NCBI GenBank assembly: GCA_022447065.1
Contig: JAKUUM010000004.1
Location: 1-64,000, forward strand
DNA length: 64,000 nucleotides
Direction of reading: 5' to 3'
Source: SAR86 cluster bacterium
GTDB lineage: Bacteria > Pseudomonadota > Gammaproteobacteria > Magnimaribacterales > Magnimaribacteraceae
The notes under the pieces were generated by a model. That model was not told where the DNA came from and did not search any database. It saw only the letters and a list, made by a program, of their open reading frames with translations. This document shows, in pieces, positions 26,294 through 35,718 of this stretch. The position numbers and the translations under genes were made by a program. Within the stretch, counting starts at the first letter, position 1. Each line of letters begins with the position of its first letter.

Positions 26294-27984
26294 TAGCTTT
26301 CTTCTGTATACCCTAGGTTTTCTACATTATCCAAATGGCCTTTTCTATCTATGCTGTAAAAGAGAATTAGTAATGTAGAAATAAAGGGCATGGTAGCCGC
26401 TAATATCACATGCATAGTTGCAAATTTATTTACAACTGTTGTGGTTAATTCTTCAAAAGTGGCACCAGGAGTATCAAATCCAGCCACAGAAATAATAATT
26501 CCAGAAAGTATTACGCCTCCTGCTCCAATAAGCTTTTGTATGAAAGAGTTTATAGTTCCAAGCAGACCTTCTTCTCTCCTGCCAGTATTTCTTTGAACAT
26601 CTTCTACAATTTCCATTGTCATAGAGCCTATAAAAATAAAACCTAGAGAACCTAAACAGACCTCAAAGGTGTAGTGAGTAATCATGATCCACCACAATAC
26701 ATCAGTGCCATTTGCTGGAAACAAAGTAGCTGAAAAATAAGGATCCAATAACCTCAGGACCACCGGTAAGGGTCCAGTTATGATGGTGGTAAGAAATATG
26801 CCTACAGCTATTTTTTTCTTGTCTCTGCCTCTAGCAATCGTGCCAGCAAGCAGGGCAACAATGATGACGCTGATAGCACCAACTGTAGGGAATAAAGCAA
26901 TATCAGAAGGAGTCCATTGCCAAAAATAAAGATTATGATACATGCCAGCGCCAGTGCCTAACCCTACTAACAGTGAATAAACACAACCGGCAAAAAACAG
27001 GACAATCCAAGATCTGTTATTAATAGTTTCAAGAGCTTCCCAAAAAAATTTCTTTGTCCAGAACTCAGCTTTCTGCAGCTTAGAAATCCAGTTTTCTGGT
27101 AACAAGATGGTTACCAGCCAACCTAGTATTATTAAGATGATATGAATGATAGTGAGAGTAACGGGAAAAATGTAGATAATGGCACCTAAAAAGCTAGAAG
27201 GTAACTTGGGTAAAAATAAAGATGAAAATGAAAGTTCTTTTGTAAATATTGTTCCTTTAATATCAAAATCATCTAAGTTTCTTTCTTCTGGAATATGCAA
27301 GTTTGGAATGTGTTTATGTAACCCTACATTGGAAATAACTGCAGAGATGAAAAGACTTAAACCTCCCCAGAAAGCCAATTGCTGGAATGCTTCCGGTCTA
27401 AGGAAAGCCCTAGCTCCTGTAAAATCTGGGGTTTCAACAAAAAAGAAAGCATATGCAATTGATGCCATTCCAGCACCTCCGATCCAGCCAAATGCCATAC
27501 CTATCCCTGAAATCTGGTTCCTCTGATCGTAGTCTTTTGTCAACTCAGGTTGCAGAGCACCTCGTGGTACTTCGTAAAAGGTCATTGACAATCTCATAAT
27601 GATCAATAAGACAAGCAATCTAACAAATAACTCACTCTCAGTGATTTCACCAGTTGAAATAGATCCAGGGTTTTGTAGAATAAAATAATAAGAAAGTGCA
27701 AAAGGTATGATCGCTACATAGATAAATGGATGTCTTCTCCCCCATCTTGATCTGACCCTATCTGACCAAATACCTACTATAGGATCAGAAAATGCATCAA
27801 CAACTAGGGCAACAGCCAAAGCAGAAGCAACTAAAACTGCTGGTAAACCCAAAACTTGATTAAAGTAAAGTAATAAAAAGGTTCCTAATAAACTATTCTT
27901 AATACCTATCGCTATAGTGCCTATGCCATAAGTAAACATCGTGTTTAGGCTGGCTCCCTGAGCTTTTACTTCCTGTTCTGCCAT
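26293..27984 (-). CDS. GPH-family sugar:cation symporter (MelB-like MFS), second long paralog
   Basis: 563 residues, homologous over the full length to the 20886 symporter: SDPIVGIWSDRVRSRWGRRHPFIY, FYEVPRGALQPEL, GLHKHIPNL and the ending NTGRREEGLLG helix are shared. The same central insertion (about 230-320) with two extra hydrophobic segments and the KAEFW motif is present. ATG 27984; first gene of a symporter-rhomboid-DUF3604 run. Likely imports an organic solute with a cation. The two copies have diverged enough to suggest different substrates. Confidence 0.87.
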   Translation of the reverse strand: MAEQEVKAQGASLNTMFTYGIGTIAIGIKNSLLGTFLLLYFNQVLGLPAVLVASALAVALVVDAFSDPIVGIWSDRVRSRWGRRHPFIYVAIIPFALSYYFILQNPGSISTGEITESELFVRLLVLLIIMRLSMTFYEVPRGALQPELTKDYDQRNQISGIGMAFGWIGGAGMASIAYAFFFVETPDFTGARAFLRPEAFQQLAFWGGLSLFISAVISNVGLHKHIPNLHIPEERNLDDFDIKGTIFTKELSFSSLFLPKLPSSFLGAIIYIFPVTLTIIHIILIILGWLVTILLPENWISKLQKAEFWTKKFFWEALETINNRSWIVLFFAGCVYSLLVGLGTGAGMYHNLYFWQWTPSDIALFPTVGAISVIIVALLAGTIARGRDKKKIAVGIFLTTIITGPLPVVLRLLDPYFSATLFPANGTDVLWWIMITHYTFEVCLGSLGFIFIGSMTMEIVEDVQRNTGRREEGLLGTINSFIQKLIGAGGVILSGIIISVAGFDTPGATFEELTTTVVNKFATMHVILAATMPFISTLLILFYSIDRKGHLDNVENLGYTEES

Positions 27985-28115
27985 TTTTATTGCTTTCTCT
28001 AATTTCTATTTTGCTGCATAAACAGTGAAACACACAAGTTCTCATTTTTTTTAAATATTTTCTCTATAAGTAGTTAAAATAAACTAATCTTACAAATATT
28101 AATGAAGAGGAAAAT

Positions 28116-29024
28116 ATGGGCGTATTAAATGGAAAAATTGCTGTTGTTACTGGTGCCGGACGAGGTATTGGCAGAGAGATCTGTCTGAACTTTGCAAAAG
28201 AAGGGGCTAAAGTAGTGGTTAACGATCTGGGCGGCGATCGAGATGGAACTGGAGGAGGAAAAATAGCTGATGAAGTTGTTAAAGAAATCAAAGAGTTAGG
28301 AGGAGAAGCTGTAGCTAATTATGATACGGTGGCAACAGTTGAAGGCGGACGTAATATTTACCAAACTTGTATCGATGCTTTCGGAGACATGGACATTCTC
28401 GTCAATAATGCAGGCATTCTAAGGGACAAAACCCTCTACAACATGGAAGAAAGTGAATGGGATGTAATAATGGAAGTGCACCTGAAAGGACACTACAACT
28501 GTACCCGGCCTTTTGTAAGGCATATTAGGGACAACAACAAATTCCACTGCCACATTTTAAATATGTCATCCGTGTCAGGCCTTTTTGGAAATTTTGGACA
28601 AACAAATTATGGTGCCGCTAAAGCTGGCATAGCTGGATTTACTCGATCACTTGCCTTGGAAGTCGCCAAATATAAATGCACTGTCAACACTATCTCCCCT
28701 GGAGCCGCAACAAGATTGACCATTGATCTGATCGAAGCAGCGGGGAGAAAGTACGATGAAAGTGATTGGACTCAAGGACCGGAACAAATAGCGCCAGTGG
28801 TTACTTGGTTGTGTTCAGATGCTGCCGACAATGTTACTTCCCAAATTATTCACTCTCAAGCAGGGATACTGGGGATCATGCAACAACCTGCTGTCATTAA
28901 ATCTTTCACAACTGAAAATCTTTGGACTATCGAACAACTTGATAGATTGATGCCAGAACTAGTTGAAGCAAAGAAGCATCACGATAATGAAGTATCGGAG
29001 AAAGGGGCACCCAAAAAGGTTTAA
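28116..29024 (+). CDS. SDR-family (3R)-hydroxyacyl-CoA dehydrogenase-like oxidoreductase
   Basis: 302-residue Rossmann protein with TGAGRGIG (13-20), NNAG, the catalytic serine in MSSVSG and the Y-x-x-x-K pair in YGAAKAG. The long NDLGGDRDGTGGG insertion after strand 2 is characteristic of the dehydrogenase unit of the peroxisomal multifunctional enzyme type 2 and its bacterial relatives, which act on 3-hydroxyacyl-CoAs of branched or bile-acid type. GAGG lies upstream of the ATG. It is followed after two bases by a second SDR gene. The lipid substrate is inferred from that resemblance. Confidence 0.85.
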   Translation: MGVLNGKIAVVTGAGRGIGREICLNFAKEGAKVVVNDLGGDRDGTGGGKIADEVVKEIKELGGEAVANYDTVATVEGGRNIYQTCIDAFGDMDILVNNAGILRDKTLYNMEESEWDVIMEVHLKGHYNCTRPFVRHIRDNNKFHCHILNMSSVSGLFGNFGQTNYGAAKAGIAGFTRSLALEVAKYKCTVNTISPGAATRLTIDLIEAAGRKYDESDWTQGPEQIAPVVTWLCSDAADNVTSQIIHSQAGILGIMQQPAVIKSFTTENLWTIEQLDRLMPELVEAKKHHDNEVSEKGAPKKV

Positions 29025-29026
29025 CT

Positions 29027-29827
29027 TTGGCTGACCTAAAAAATAAAATTGTCCTTGTTTCTGGAGGAGCGAGAGGTATTGGTGCAGCTATTTCTGAAGC
29101 CATGGCAAAAGCAGGAGCAAAAGTTGTTATCAGCGACTTATTGGAAAAGGAAGGACAAAACAAAGTTTCAGAATTGTTGAGTCAAGGACATCAGGCTTCT
29201 TTTATAAAACATGATGTTACTGATGAATCAGAATGGAAAAAAACCGTCTCCTTCTGTTCTACTACTTACGGTGGACTTGATGTACTGGTAAATAATGCCG
29301 GTATCTACTTTACAGGCCCAATAGAGGAAACTACTTTAGAAGACTGGAAAAAAATGTTTTCCGTAAATGTTGAAGGAGTTTTCTTGGGTACTAAAACAGC
29401 TATTCCAGAAATTAAAAGAAGATCCATGAAAAGAGAGTCTAGTGGATCAATCATCAATTTATCTTCAATAGCTGGACTTGTAGGAAGCCCTAGTCATGGT
29501 ACTTACACAGCTTCTAAGGGAGCTGTAAAACTCTTTACAAAAAGTACGGCTTTAGAATGTGCTGCTTTGGAATATAACATAAGGGCAAACAGCATTCATC
29601 CGGGTGTGATAGATACTCAAATGGGCTCTCAGGTAATTAAAAACATCATAGAAAAAACTGGATCCGGCGATAACGAAGCTAGGGCACAAGTAGCTGAATT
29701 ACATCCACTCGGAAGGTTCGGAAGACCAGGAGAAGTAGCTCAAACTGCAGTCTTCCTGGCTTCCGATGACAGTTCTTTTATTACCGGTGCAGAGTTTGTC
29801 GTGGATGGTGGCCTGACAGCTAAATAA
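29027..29827 (+). CDS. SDR-family NAD(P)-dependent oxidoreductase
   Basis: 266 residues: SGGARGIG cofactor loop, DHDVT-type acid (KHDVTDE), NNAG, catalytic LSSIAG serine and YTASKGA pair, ending with the FITGAEFVVDGGLTAK typical of FabG-like/classical SDRs. Start TTG at 29027, two bases after the first SDR stop, with AAAAGG upstream. Probably co-transcribed with it; both oxidise/reduce hydroxyl or keto groups. Substrate unknown. Confidence 0.88.
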   Translation: MADLKNKIVLVSGGARGIGAAISEAMAKAGAKVVISDLLEKEGQNKVSELLSQGHQASFIKHDVTDESEWKKTVSFCSTTYGGLDVLVNNAGIYFTGPIEETTLEDWKKMFSVNVEGVFLGTKTAIPEIKRRSMKRESSGSIINLSSIAGLVGSPSHGTYTASKGAVKLFTKSTALECAALEYNIRANSIHPGVIDTQMGSQVIKNIIEKTGSGDNEARAQVAELHPLGRFGRPGEVAQTAVFLASDDSSFITGAEFVVDGGLTAK

Positions 29828-29830
29828 GAA

Positions 29831-32281
29831 CTAACCAAGCCAAACTGATGCTTCTAAAAGGATATCTGTAGAAGAACTTCCTACTAATATTTTGTATTCA
29901 GCTGGTTCTATTAACCAACCTCCTCCATCTTCATTCCAGTAAGAAAGATCCCTTTCATTTAATTCAAAGTTTAATAACTCGGATTTTCCTGAATCTAGAT
30001 CTATCTTAGAGAAACATTTAAGTTCTTTAAAAGATCTTTCTACGGAAGAATTTACAACACTTACATAACATTGTGCTATCTCTTTCCCTCTCATTTTTCC
30101 CGCGTTAGTAACCCTAAACGAAAAAGCTATAGCAGAATCTTCCTTCTTAGGAGGAATGATCTTTAAGTCAGAATACTCAAACTGAGTATAGGATAGGCCA
30201 AAACCAAAAGGGAAAAGAGGTTCTATCTCTTTTTTGTCATACCAACGATATCCTACAAAAATCTCTTCTAGATAATCCATTTGTAAGTTTTCACCAGGAT
30301 AATGCTCAAAAGCAGGAGTATCTTCTAACCTTTTTGGAAAAGTTGTGGTTAATTTACCTGATGGATTAACTTCTCCAAAGAGAATATCGAATAAAGCATT
30401 ACCAAATTCTTGACCTGGAAACCAGCTTTGCAAGATAGCTTTAGCATCATTTAACCAAGGCATGCTAACCGGAGAACCGGTATTCACAACGACTACAGTA
30501 TTTGGATTTTCTTTTACTACCTTTTGAATCAATTCATTCTGACGACCCGGAAGATCAAGAGTAGATCTGTCACTACCCTCGGTCTCCCAATCTGAATTAG
30601 TTCCTACAACCATTATTACGGCGTCTGATGTTTTTGCTAAATTGACTGCTTGAGCCATTAAATCTTCCTTGTCTGGTGCAAGCATGCCGATTTGAATTGC
30701 GGGAAACCTGCCCTCCCACTTGTATTCAATCTCTAGCAAATACTCTTTGTTCTGATCTAAATTGATAGACGAACGCCGAGGAGCGCTACCATAAGAAAAA
30801 AAAGCGTCACCAGGCTCTTGAGAAGTCCAATTATCTACTACTTCCTCGCCATCTATTTTAAGACGTGCCGGACCGATACTAACCAACTCGAAAATATGGT
30901 CTCCCGAAATATTAGGCTTTAAATTTGAAGAAAATCTTACAGACAAAGAAGGCGACTCCATTTTAGAAGCGACATCTACTCCAAATCCAGTCAGTGCCCA
31001 AAACCTTCCCCCCTTCATTATTGTTGATTCTAAGGCTTCTCCGCCAAAATCTGTACCTGCATAGAACTCCACCAGGAAGCCTTCTTTTCCTGTTTCCGGT
31101 GACTTTATAAGTGCTTTTTCAATAGCAGGAAGATACTTATGAATATGACAGCCTTTGGCATCATTAACTTTTACTTCATCTTTGAGGTTTTCTTTTAAGC
31201 CTTCTAAAGGATGAATTACATAATGGGGTTTAACAACAGCGCTGCCTCCGCCTATAAATTGACCCTTTTCAGCATTGGGGCCAATAACAGCAATACTCTT
31301 GAGTTTCGACTTGTTAAACGGTAAAACATTCTCGTTCTTTAAGAGAACCATTGCCTCGGATGCAGCCTTTCTTATCAAATCTCTGTCTTCTTTTAAATTG
31401 TTAGATTCTTCTGGTTTTTCTTCTTTGTTTTCCAGACGACCGGTAAAGTCTGCAACTCTAAGAATTCTTGTTACTTTGTCATCAATTACTTCTTCTTTTA
31501 CTTTCTTTTCCCTAACAGCTTTAATCAGATTTTCCCCCCAGCTCTTAGCCGGACCAGGCATTTCACAATCTAGACCACCATTGGCATTTTCTACAGTCTG
31601 TAAAGCAGCCCCCCAATCGCTGACAACATAGCCTGAAAAATTCCATTCTTCTTTTAATATATCGATTAAAAGTTCTTCGTTTGATGAGCAATAAATATTA
31701 TTTAACTTATTGTAAGCTGACATCACACCCAAGGCTCCACCTTGCTTAACGCCCATCTCAAAAGGTAATAGATAAATTTCTCTAAGAGGCCTGGGTTTAA
31801 TGTTAGAACTTATAGTATGTCTTTGAAACTCAGTATCGTTCCCCACAAAGTGTTTAATGCAAGCAGCAACTCCCTGTGATTGCACTCCCTTAACATAGGC
31901 AACAGTCACGGCACCTGTCAGCACAGGATCTTCTGAATAACACTCGAAATGCCTACCGCCTAGTGGATGTCGATGAATATTGATGGTTGGACCAAGCAGT
32001 ACGTCAGCATCTTTGCTTCGTGCTTCTCTACCTAAAGATTTACCAAGTGATTCTATGAGCTCTAAATCCCAGGTCGATGCAATTGCAGATCCATTTGGAT
32101 AACAGGCAGAAGAAACTTTACTAGAACCATCACCTCTAGCTCCATTAGGGCCATCTGTCATTTTAATCCTAGGTATAGCGAGTCTTTCAACAGGGGTCGT
32201 GTGCCAAGCATCAGAACCTGAAAGTATTGAAACCTTCTCCTCCAAAGTTAGTTCTTTGAGAAGCGAATCAATCTTATCCAT
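29831..32281 (-). CDS. Glycoside hydrolase family 3 (beta-glucosidase type) with PA14 insertion
   Basis: 816 residues from ATG 32281. The order is GH3 N-terminal barrel with nucleophile aspartate in VVSDWGA (about residue 222), a GH3 C-domain interrupted at about 400-520 by a PA14 carbohydrate-binding domain, then the acid/base-bearing region GTNSDWETEGSDR and a fibronectin-III-like tail. The domain order is that of Kluyveromyces-type beta-glucosidases. No signal peptide, so it cleaves oligosaccharides or glycosides after uptake, probably through one of the GPH symporters upstream. Its 3' end converges on the SDR pair with a 3-base gap. Confidence 0.93.
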   Translation of the reverse strand: MDKIDSLLKELTLEEKVSILSGSDAWHTTPVERLAIPRIKMTDGPNGARGDGSSKVSSACYPNGSAIASTWDLELIESLGKSLGREARSKDADVLLGPTINIHRHPLGGRHFECYSEDPVLTGAVTVAYVKGVQSQGVAACIKHFVGNDTEFQRHTISSNIKPRPLREIYLLPFEMGVKQGGALGVMSAYNKLNNIYCSSNEELLIDILKEEWNFSGYVVSDWGAALQTVENANGGLDCEMPGPAKSWGENLIKAVREKKVKEEVIDDKVTRILRVADFTGRLENKEEKPEESNNLKEDRDLIRKAASEAMVLLKNENVLPFNKSKLKSIAVIGPNAEKGQFIGGGSAVVKPHYVIHPLEGLKENLKDEVKVNDAKGCHIHKYLPAIEKALIKSPETGKEGFLVEFYAGTDFGGEALESTIMKGGRFWALTGFGVDVASKMESPSLSVRFSSNLKPNISGDHIFELVSIGPARLKIDGEEVVDNWTSQEPGDAFFSYGSAPRRSSINLDQNKEYLLEIEYKWEGRFPAIQIGMLAPDKEDLMAQAVNLAKTSDAVIMVVGTNSDWETEGSDRSTLDLPGRQNELIQKVVKENPNTVVVVNTGSPVSMPWLNDAKAILQSWFPGQEFGNALFDILFGEVNPSGKLTTTFPKRLEDTPAFEHYPGENLQMDYLEEIFVGYRWYDKKEIEPLFPFGFGLSYTQFEYSDLKIIPPKKEDSAIAFSFRVTNAGKMRGKEIAQCYVSVVNSSVERSFKELKCFSKIDLDSGKSELLNFELNERDLSYWNEDGGGWLIEPAEYKILVGSSSTDILLEASVWLG

Positions 32282-32295
32282 CAAAAATGGTAAGT

Positions 32296-32871
32296 CTAAT
32301 AATCTCTTCTTTTGTAAATAGACTTTCTAGGTTTAGAGAATATGTTTTGAACCATCGGAATGAATTCTTCTAGAGACATATTTTCGTATTCCGGGTCAAA
32401 AGAATTTTGATCGTATTTGGCGCAAAACTCAGCGCAATCATTCCAATATTCATGTCCCTTAAATTGATCTCTCAAATTTTTATCAAGCCCCATGTGTTCA
32501 AAGAAGTAGTAACCTTGGAATATCCCATGATGCTTAACAATCCAATAGTTTTTTTCTGATACGAAAGGTTCTAACATCGTCGCAGCTAAATCAGCATGAT
32601 TAGCGCAAGAAATCGTGTCTCCTATGTCGTGCAGTAAAGCACAGACAACATATTCTTCGTCTTTTCCATCTCTGTGGGCCCTGGTTGCGGTTTGAATGCT
32701 ATGAGTAAAACGATCAACGGCAAACCCTCCGGTATCACCTTTTAGAATACAGAAATGGTCTAGTATCCTATTTGGCAATTCACTAGCAAATTTTGCTCCG
32801 CGTTCAGCAATTATTGCGTAATCTTCAGCAGTTCCTTTCTTCATTTCTGAAAAAGTAGCTTGATCAGCCAT
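32296..32871 (-). CDS. HD-domain protein of the PhnZ/TmpB/inositol-oxygenase type
   Basis: 191 residues. The metal-binding histidines and aspartates are H57, H81-D82 in LLHDIGD, H92, H114/H115 and D154 in AKYDQNSFDP. The H57-H81 spacing of 24 residues equals that between the first two ligands of PhnZ, the mixed-valence di-iron oxygenase that splits C-P bonds. HD phosphohydrolases usually lack the later histidine pair and the DQxSFDP stretch. So an oxygenase on a polyol or phosphonate-like compound is more likely than a nucleotide hydrolase; this is inference. ATG has a strong AGGAGGT upstream. Neighbour: the FAD enzyme at 32939. Confidence 0.75.
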   Translation of the reverse strand: MADQATFSEMKKGTAEDYAIIAERGAKFASELPNRILDHFCILKGDTGGFAVDRFTHSIQTATRAHRDGKDEEYVVCALLHDIGDTISCANHADLAATMLEPFVSEKNYWIVKHHGIFQGYYFFEHMGLDKNLRDQFKGHEYWNDCAEFCAKYDQNSFDPEYENMSLEEFIPMVQNIFSKPRKSIYKRRDY

Positions 32872-32938
32872 ATAAGTACCTCCTAAGTTTTTAAATTATG
32901 ACAGAAAGGTCATTTTTTTGCATTTAACCTTCGATTTA

Positions 32939-34570
32939 CTAAGTATCCATCCAGTGTTTATGCTTGAATCCTTTGGGATCAACAAGAACTCCTGGATTCA
33001 TAATTGATTTGGGATCTATTCCTTGTTTAGCAGCAACCAACATGTCTTTAAAACCTTCGGGCCTTTGTAAGTCATACCCCTTAATTCGGTGATCCCGTCC
33101 AACTGCATGATGGTGAGTTACAGTTCCACCAGCGGAAACACACATCTCGTTAGTCATCAACTTAATCTCTTTCCACACATCGATCATAGTTGAAGGAGTT
33201 GCATAGGCTGAATAAGAGAAATATGGAGCCAATCCATCAGGATAAGTGTGCGTTAAGCGACAAGTTACAGTTGATTCTTTACCTGAAATTTCTTTTATTG
33301 CTTCCGCAGCTTTCTCTTTTAGAATCTTAATGAATTCAAAGCCCTTATCCCAAGTTATGGAAGTCTCAAAAGTATCTTGTATGATTCCTCTTCTAACTGA
33401 AGCTTCTCTGTAGTAAGGAGCTCTTATGAAGCTATTCCTCCAAGTTCCCGAAGCGCCTGATTTATGGGCATCGACTTTCTTTTCTTGGGGAATTTCAAAC
33501 TGACCACCCTCATCAGATGCAATCTCTAAGGCTCTATTCAACCAAGTGTCCATTTCGTGGTCGGCAGACTCAAATGACAGTATAAGTAGATTTTTCGACC
33601 CATCTCCCGCACCATTAAATAAAGCTTCATTCGCATCTAGAAGTCGACAATTTGCAGGGAATAAGGCCGATTGACTTATCAGGCGAGTTGCATTCAAGGC
33701 TTTGTCGTAATCATCAAACAGGACAGGGCAAGAGGCTCTAAAGGAAGGTCTTTCCTGTAATCTCATCCAAGCTTCAGTGATCACTCCTAAAATACCTTCA
33801 GAACCTATGACCATCCGATCAGGACTAGGACCAGCCCCTGAACCTGGTAATCTTCTGGATTCTATTACTCCTGTTGGGGTAACCATAGTTGTCGATTCAA
33901 CAAAATCATCTATGTGGGTATAAAGAGTTGCGAAATGCCCTCCTGACCTGGTAGCTATCCATCCACCTAGAGTTGAGTGTTCAAAACTTTGTGGGAAATG
34001 ACGTAAGGTTAAGTTAGATTTTTTTAGTTCTTCCTCTAAAGCTGGACCAAAGATACCAGCTTGAATTCTTGCTGCTCTACTCTCTTTGTCTATTTCCAGT
34101 ACTCTGTTTAAATTTCTTAGATCCAAAGATATTACTCCAGAATACGAATCTCCTACATCAGTCTCAACTCCTCCAGAAACGCTTGACCCCCCTCCGTAAG
34201 GTATAACAGCAACATTATTCTGATCAGCCCAATCGACTATACTCACAACTTCAGCTTGGTTAGTTGGAAAAGCAACTAAGTCTGGAGGATGAGGAAAAGA
34301 TCCTAGCATTGCTCGAGCCACGTCTGGAAATGATTTCCCATATGAGTGATTTAGTCGTTCAAGATGGTCAGCGGAGAGAACCTTCTCTAAAGCTTGAGGA
34401 GTTTCAATTTTTGGTTTAGGCAAATCGATTTCTTTTGCCAAGGGTATTGGAATTGCTTTTACTTCATCAAGATTAAAATTCAGTGCAATTCTACTCTCTA
34501 CACTGGCTTCTTCTTCTTTGCTTAGAACTTGATCTTGAAATCCCCATCCCCAAAATTTTCTTACTTTCAT
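32939..34570 (-). CDS. Alkyldihydroxyacetonephosphate synthase-like FAD protein
   Basis: 543 residues of the VAO/PCMH flavoprotein fold. The FAD loop is PYGGGSSVSGG, the cofactor region is GSEGILGVITEAWMR, and the C-terminal H486-H487-H488 in GTVTHHHAVG is the active-site histidine loop of alkyl-DHAP synthases. The N-terminus KVRKFWGWGF also matches that family. Eukaryotic AGPS makes ether lipids by swapping an acyl for an alkyl chain. Bacterial homologs of this length are common in marine and mycolate-containing bacteria, where the role is mostly untested. ATG 34570. The gene is 67 bases from the HD-protein gene. Confidence 0.85.
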   Translation of the reverse strand: MKVRKFWGWGFQDQVLSKEEEASVESRIALNFNLDEVKAIPIPLAKEIDLPKPKIETPQALEKVLSADHLERLNHSYGKSFPDVARAMLGSFPHPPDLVAFPTNQAEVVSIVDWADQNNVAVIPYGGGSSVSGGVETDVGDSYSGVISLDLRNLNRVLEIDKESRAARIQAGIFGPALEEELKKSNLTLRHFPQSFEHSTLGGWIATRSGGHFATLYTHIDDFVESTTMVTPTGVIESRRLPGSGAGPSPDRMVIGSEGILGVITEAWMRLQERPSFRASCPVLFDDYDKALNATRLISQSALFPANCRLLDANEALFNGAGDGSKNLLILSFESADHEMDTWLNRALEIASDEGGQFEIPQEKKVDAHKSGASGTWRNSFIRAPYYREASVRRGIIQDTFETSITWDKGFEFIKILKEKAAEAIKEISGKESTVTCRLTHTYPDGLAPYFSYSAYATPSTMIDVWKEIKLMTNEMCVSAGGTVTHHHAVGRDHRIKGYDLQRPEGFKDMLVAAKQGIDPKSIMNPGVLVDPKGFKHKHWMDT

Positions 34571-34683
34571 ATTTTTTATTTTAATTATCTTTTGCTATTC
34601 TAACTATAGAAATTAAATAATTGCTCACTTAAAGGTAATTTTTTCTAAAATTAAATATTAGAAGCAATTTTTCAGGAGAAAAC

Positions 34684-35700
34684 ATGAGAAATAATAATCG
34701 CCAGTGGATTTTAAAGAAGCGTCCTGTAGGAAATATAGACCTAAGTGACCTAGAGTTAATTGAGAGCGATATACCTGAACCAGAAGAAGGAGAAGCTTTA
34801 CTTAGAAACGTTTACCTATCGCTTGATCCAACAAATAGAATCTGGATGTCAGATATGGATCAATATATGCCTCCAGTAGCATTAGGAGAAATTATGCGTG
34901 GCGGGGTTGTAGGAAAAATTATAAAAAGCCATACTTCTGATTTAGTAGAGGGTAGCTTTGTTTCTTCCTTTACTTGTGGATGGCAGGATTATGCTGTGGT
35001 AAAACCTAATGAAGTAAGTTTATTGCCACAAAATTCTTCTCTTCCTCTCACTGCTTATATGAGTGCAGCAGGGCTAACAGGATTTACTGCTTATTTTGGC
35101 TTACTAGATATTACTAACCCAAAGAAAGATGAAACTGTAGTGATTTCAACTGCAGCAGGAGCTGTAGGCTCAATTGCTGGACAAATAGCTAAAATTAAAG
35201 GCTGCAGAGTTGTTGGTATTACCGGGACTGAAGAAAAATGCAGATGGTTGTCACAAGATTTAAAATTTGACGGGACAATCAACTATAAAAAACAAAATGT
35301 TCTAGAAGAACTAAAAAAACAGTGCCCAGAAGGAATTGATGTATATTTTGATAATACTGGAGGAGCAATTTTGGATGCTGTACTTACTCTAATCAATCTC
35401 AACGCTAGAATATCGCTGTGTGGTTTGATATCTATCTATAATAATAAAAAGCCAACCCCTGGGCCTTTCATGTATCAGAATATTTTAATGAAAAGAGTTA
35501 AGGTTGAAGGCTTTATAGTTTCAGATTTTATGGATCAATTTCCAAAAGCTCTAGAAGACTTAACTCAATGGATTTTAGAAGGGAAGATTCAATATAAAGT
35601 TGATGTGCAAAATGGACTTGAGCATGCACTAAAGGCCTTAAATAAACTTTTCACAGGAGAGAATACAGGAAAACTGATTTTACAAGTATCTGACGAATGA
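34684..35700 (+). CDS. NADP-dependent MDR oxidoreductase (CurA/leukotriene-B4 dehydrogenase type)
   Basis: 338 residues without the zinc-binding cysteines of alcohol dehydrogenases. Landmarks: DPTNRIWMSD, GFTAYFGLLD, the nucleotide loop AAGAVGSIAGQIAK, IDVYFDNTGG and ISLCGLIS-YN. Such enzymes reduce alpha,beta-unsaturated ketones or aldehydes with NADPH. ATG preceded by AGGAG at ideal spacing. Divergent from the AGPS-like gene and convergent with the phosphatase gene with an 18-base gap. Detoxification of reactive carbonyls is the likely role. Confidence 0.9.
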   Translation: MRNNNRQWILKKRPVGNIDLSDLELIESDIPEPEEGEALLRNVYLSLDPTNRIWMSDMDQYMPPVALGEIMRGGVVGKIIKSHTSDLVEGSFVSSFTCGWQDYAVVKPNEVSLLPQNSSLPLTAYMSAAGLTGFTAYFGLLDITNPKKDETVVISTAAGAVGSIAGQIAKIKGCRVVGITGTEEKCRWLSQDLKFDGTINYKKQNVLEELKKQCPEGIDVYFDNTGGAILDAVLTLINLNARISLCGLISIYNNKKPTPGPFMYQNILMKRVKVEGFIVSDFMDQFPKALEDLTQWILEGKIQYKVDVQNGLEHALKALNKLFTGENTGKLILQVSDE

Positions 35701-35718
35701 AAGATTTTATTAGTTATA

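Noticed and set aside
32898-32913. Hairpin ATGAC-AGAAAG-GTCAT followed by T7 on the plus strand
   Set aside because: The stem has only five base pairs and no plus-strand gene ends there; probably chance in AT-rich DNA.
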